DNA of 14,587 nucleotides from an uncultured Corynebacterium sp. (GTDB lineage Bacteria; Actinomycetota; Actinomycetes; Mycobacteriales; Mycobacteriaceae): NCBI RefSeq assembly GCF_943914015.1, contig NZ_CALUAK010000042.1, positions 1 to 14,587 of the forward strand, read 5' to 3'. Shown piece by piece: positions 13,997 to 14,587 of this stretch (position 1 is its first letter; each line of letters starts with the position of its first letter). The notes under the pieces were generated by a model. It saw only the letters and a program-made list of their open reading frames with translations, ran no database searches and was not told where the DNA came from. The position numbers and the translations under genes were made by a program.

Positions 13997-14587
13997 ATGT
14001 CCAAGCGCTCCGACGCTCAAAAAACCTTTCGCACAATCACAATCCGCTTCAAGCACGAAGCAGATAACAACAAGAATGAGTCCATCACTGACACTTTCGA
14101 TATCGACCTTGGCGAGTTCACTCTCATGATCGCTACCGATCGCCAGCAGCGTGCCGCCACAACTGGTGTTCCGCTCGATCAGGTTAAGCAGCGCACTGCA
14201 CAGAAAATCCTGGACGAGTTGTGGAACGCAGAGGAAGCTGCCACGCATCAGGCGGTTCGCGGGGATCGCGGCAAGGGTAAAAAGAAATGCACGTGCGGGG
14301 CTGGGTGCGCTCCTCGACCTGGATGCCGTCTGCCAAACAACAAGCCCTTTTCGTATGAACAGATGCTCGAGATCGATCTTGACCCTGCTTCGCCAGGTAT
14401 GAGCGCCGAGGATCAGGTTATCGAGCGTGAAGATAGTGCTCAGCGTGCTTGTGATCTCGAGGTGATGCGTGACGTCATCGCTGGTTTGGATTCGCAGCAT
14501 CGTGAGGTGATGACGCGTCTGCTTGCAACCGACAAGCTCAATCAGGCGCAGGTGGCGCGCGATATGGGGTTGACCCGCTGTCTCTTA
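13997..14587 (+). CDS. Sigma-70 region-4-like regulatory protein with Cys cluster (cut by window edge)
   Basis: 197 residues are visible and the frame is open at the edge. An N-terminal part of unknown fold (about 1-95) is followed by a basic stretch and a Cys cluster CTCGAGCAPRPGC, spaced C-x-C-x3-C-x5-C, which could hold a metal. From about residue 140 it reads like the end of sigma factors of mobile elements: AEDQVIERED, then IAGLDSQHREVMTRLLAT and LNQAQVARDMGLTR, a helix-turn-helix of sigma-70 region-4 type. AGGAG (13985-13989) lies seven bases before the ATG. The gene follows a long structured leader. It probably controls transcription of an integrative element extending to the right; a plain helix-turn-helix regulator is the alternative. 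Confidence 0.7.
   Translation, partial: MSKRSDAQKTFRTITIRFKHEADNNKNESITDTFDIDLGEFTLMIATDRQQRAATTGVPLDQVKQRTAQKILDELWNAEEAATHQAVRGDRGKGKKKCTCGAGCAPRPGCRLPNNKPFSYEQMLEIDLDPASPGMSAEDQVIEREDSAQRACDLEVMRDVIAGLDSQHREVMTRLLATDKLNQAQVARDMGLTRCLL

Noticed and set aside
13736..14500. Minus-strand 254-codon frame at the right edge
   Set aside because: Antisense to the structured leader and the sigma-like gene, which has a strong ribosome site and a recognisable C-terminal domain.
1..14587. CRISPR arrays, rRNA, tRNA and insertion sequences
   Set aside because: Looked for regularly spaced repeats, conserved RNA motifs and transposase genes; none seen.

Overview
The window reads as high-GC Gram-positive (Actinomycetota) DNA. 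The left part is GC-rich, start codons include GTG, Shine-Dalgarno sites are AGGAG-like, and at least one gene looks leaderless. The genus cannot be fixed from this sequence. A Corynebacterium-like host is a guess based on the secreted proteins and the EcsC-like protein.

Left region (1-5440). Two minus-strand genes, 16 bp apart, encode exported proteins. They share a roughly 112-residue unit bounded by two cysteines: one unit in the protein cut by the left edge, two in its neighbour. The unit in the edge protein has the strand / amphipathic loop / Ser-Thr-rich strand pattern of aerolysin or ETX/MTX2-type beta-pore-forming proteins. Divergent from them, across a 150-bp spacer with a large inverted repeat, is an ABC transporter resembling lantibiotic-immunity exporters: an ATPase and an approximately 12-helix permease that looks like two 6-helix permeases fused. 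Then come a small two-helix membrane protein and an EcsC-like protein with a TerB-like tail, both on the minus strand.

Middle (5440-5930). About 500 bp without a convincing gene. It holds two strong stem-loop terminators facing opposite ways and, just before the next operon, a pair of inverted copies of a CATGTATTT-type site that looks like an operator.

Right region (5932-13585). A compact type I restriction-modification operon: a Phd/YefM-type antitoxin protein with no toxin partner, then hsdM, hsdS and hsdR, with overlapping or abutting ends. After a small palindrome comes a second unit, an Xre-type regulator and an ImmA/IrrE-type metallopeptidase, with its own promoter overlapped by a GTTAGC/GCTAAC operator. 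The block looks like a mobile defence module with a regulator at each end.

Right edge (13600-14587). A 51-codon gene is followed by a long, strongly structured leader (13868-13981) in front of a protein with a Cys cluster and a sigma-70 region-4-like end, cut by the window. Such small proteins and sigma-like regulators are typical of integrative/conjugative elements, so the defence module is probably cargo of one; no integrase, relaxase or attachment site is visible here.

The observations most worth following are the Cys-bounded secreted family beside the immunity-type transporter, the switch-like leader at 13868-13981, and the toxin-less Phd protein leading a type I restriction operon.
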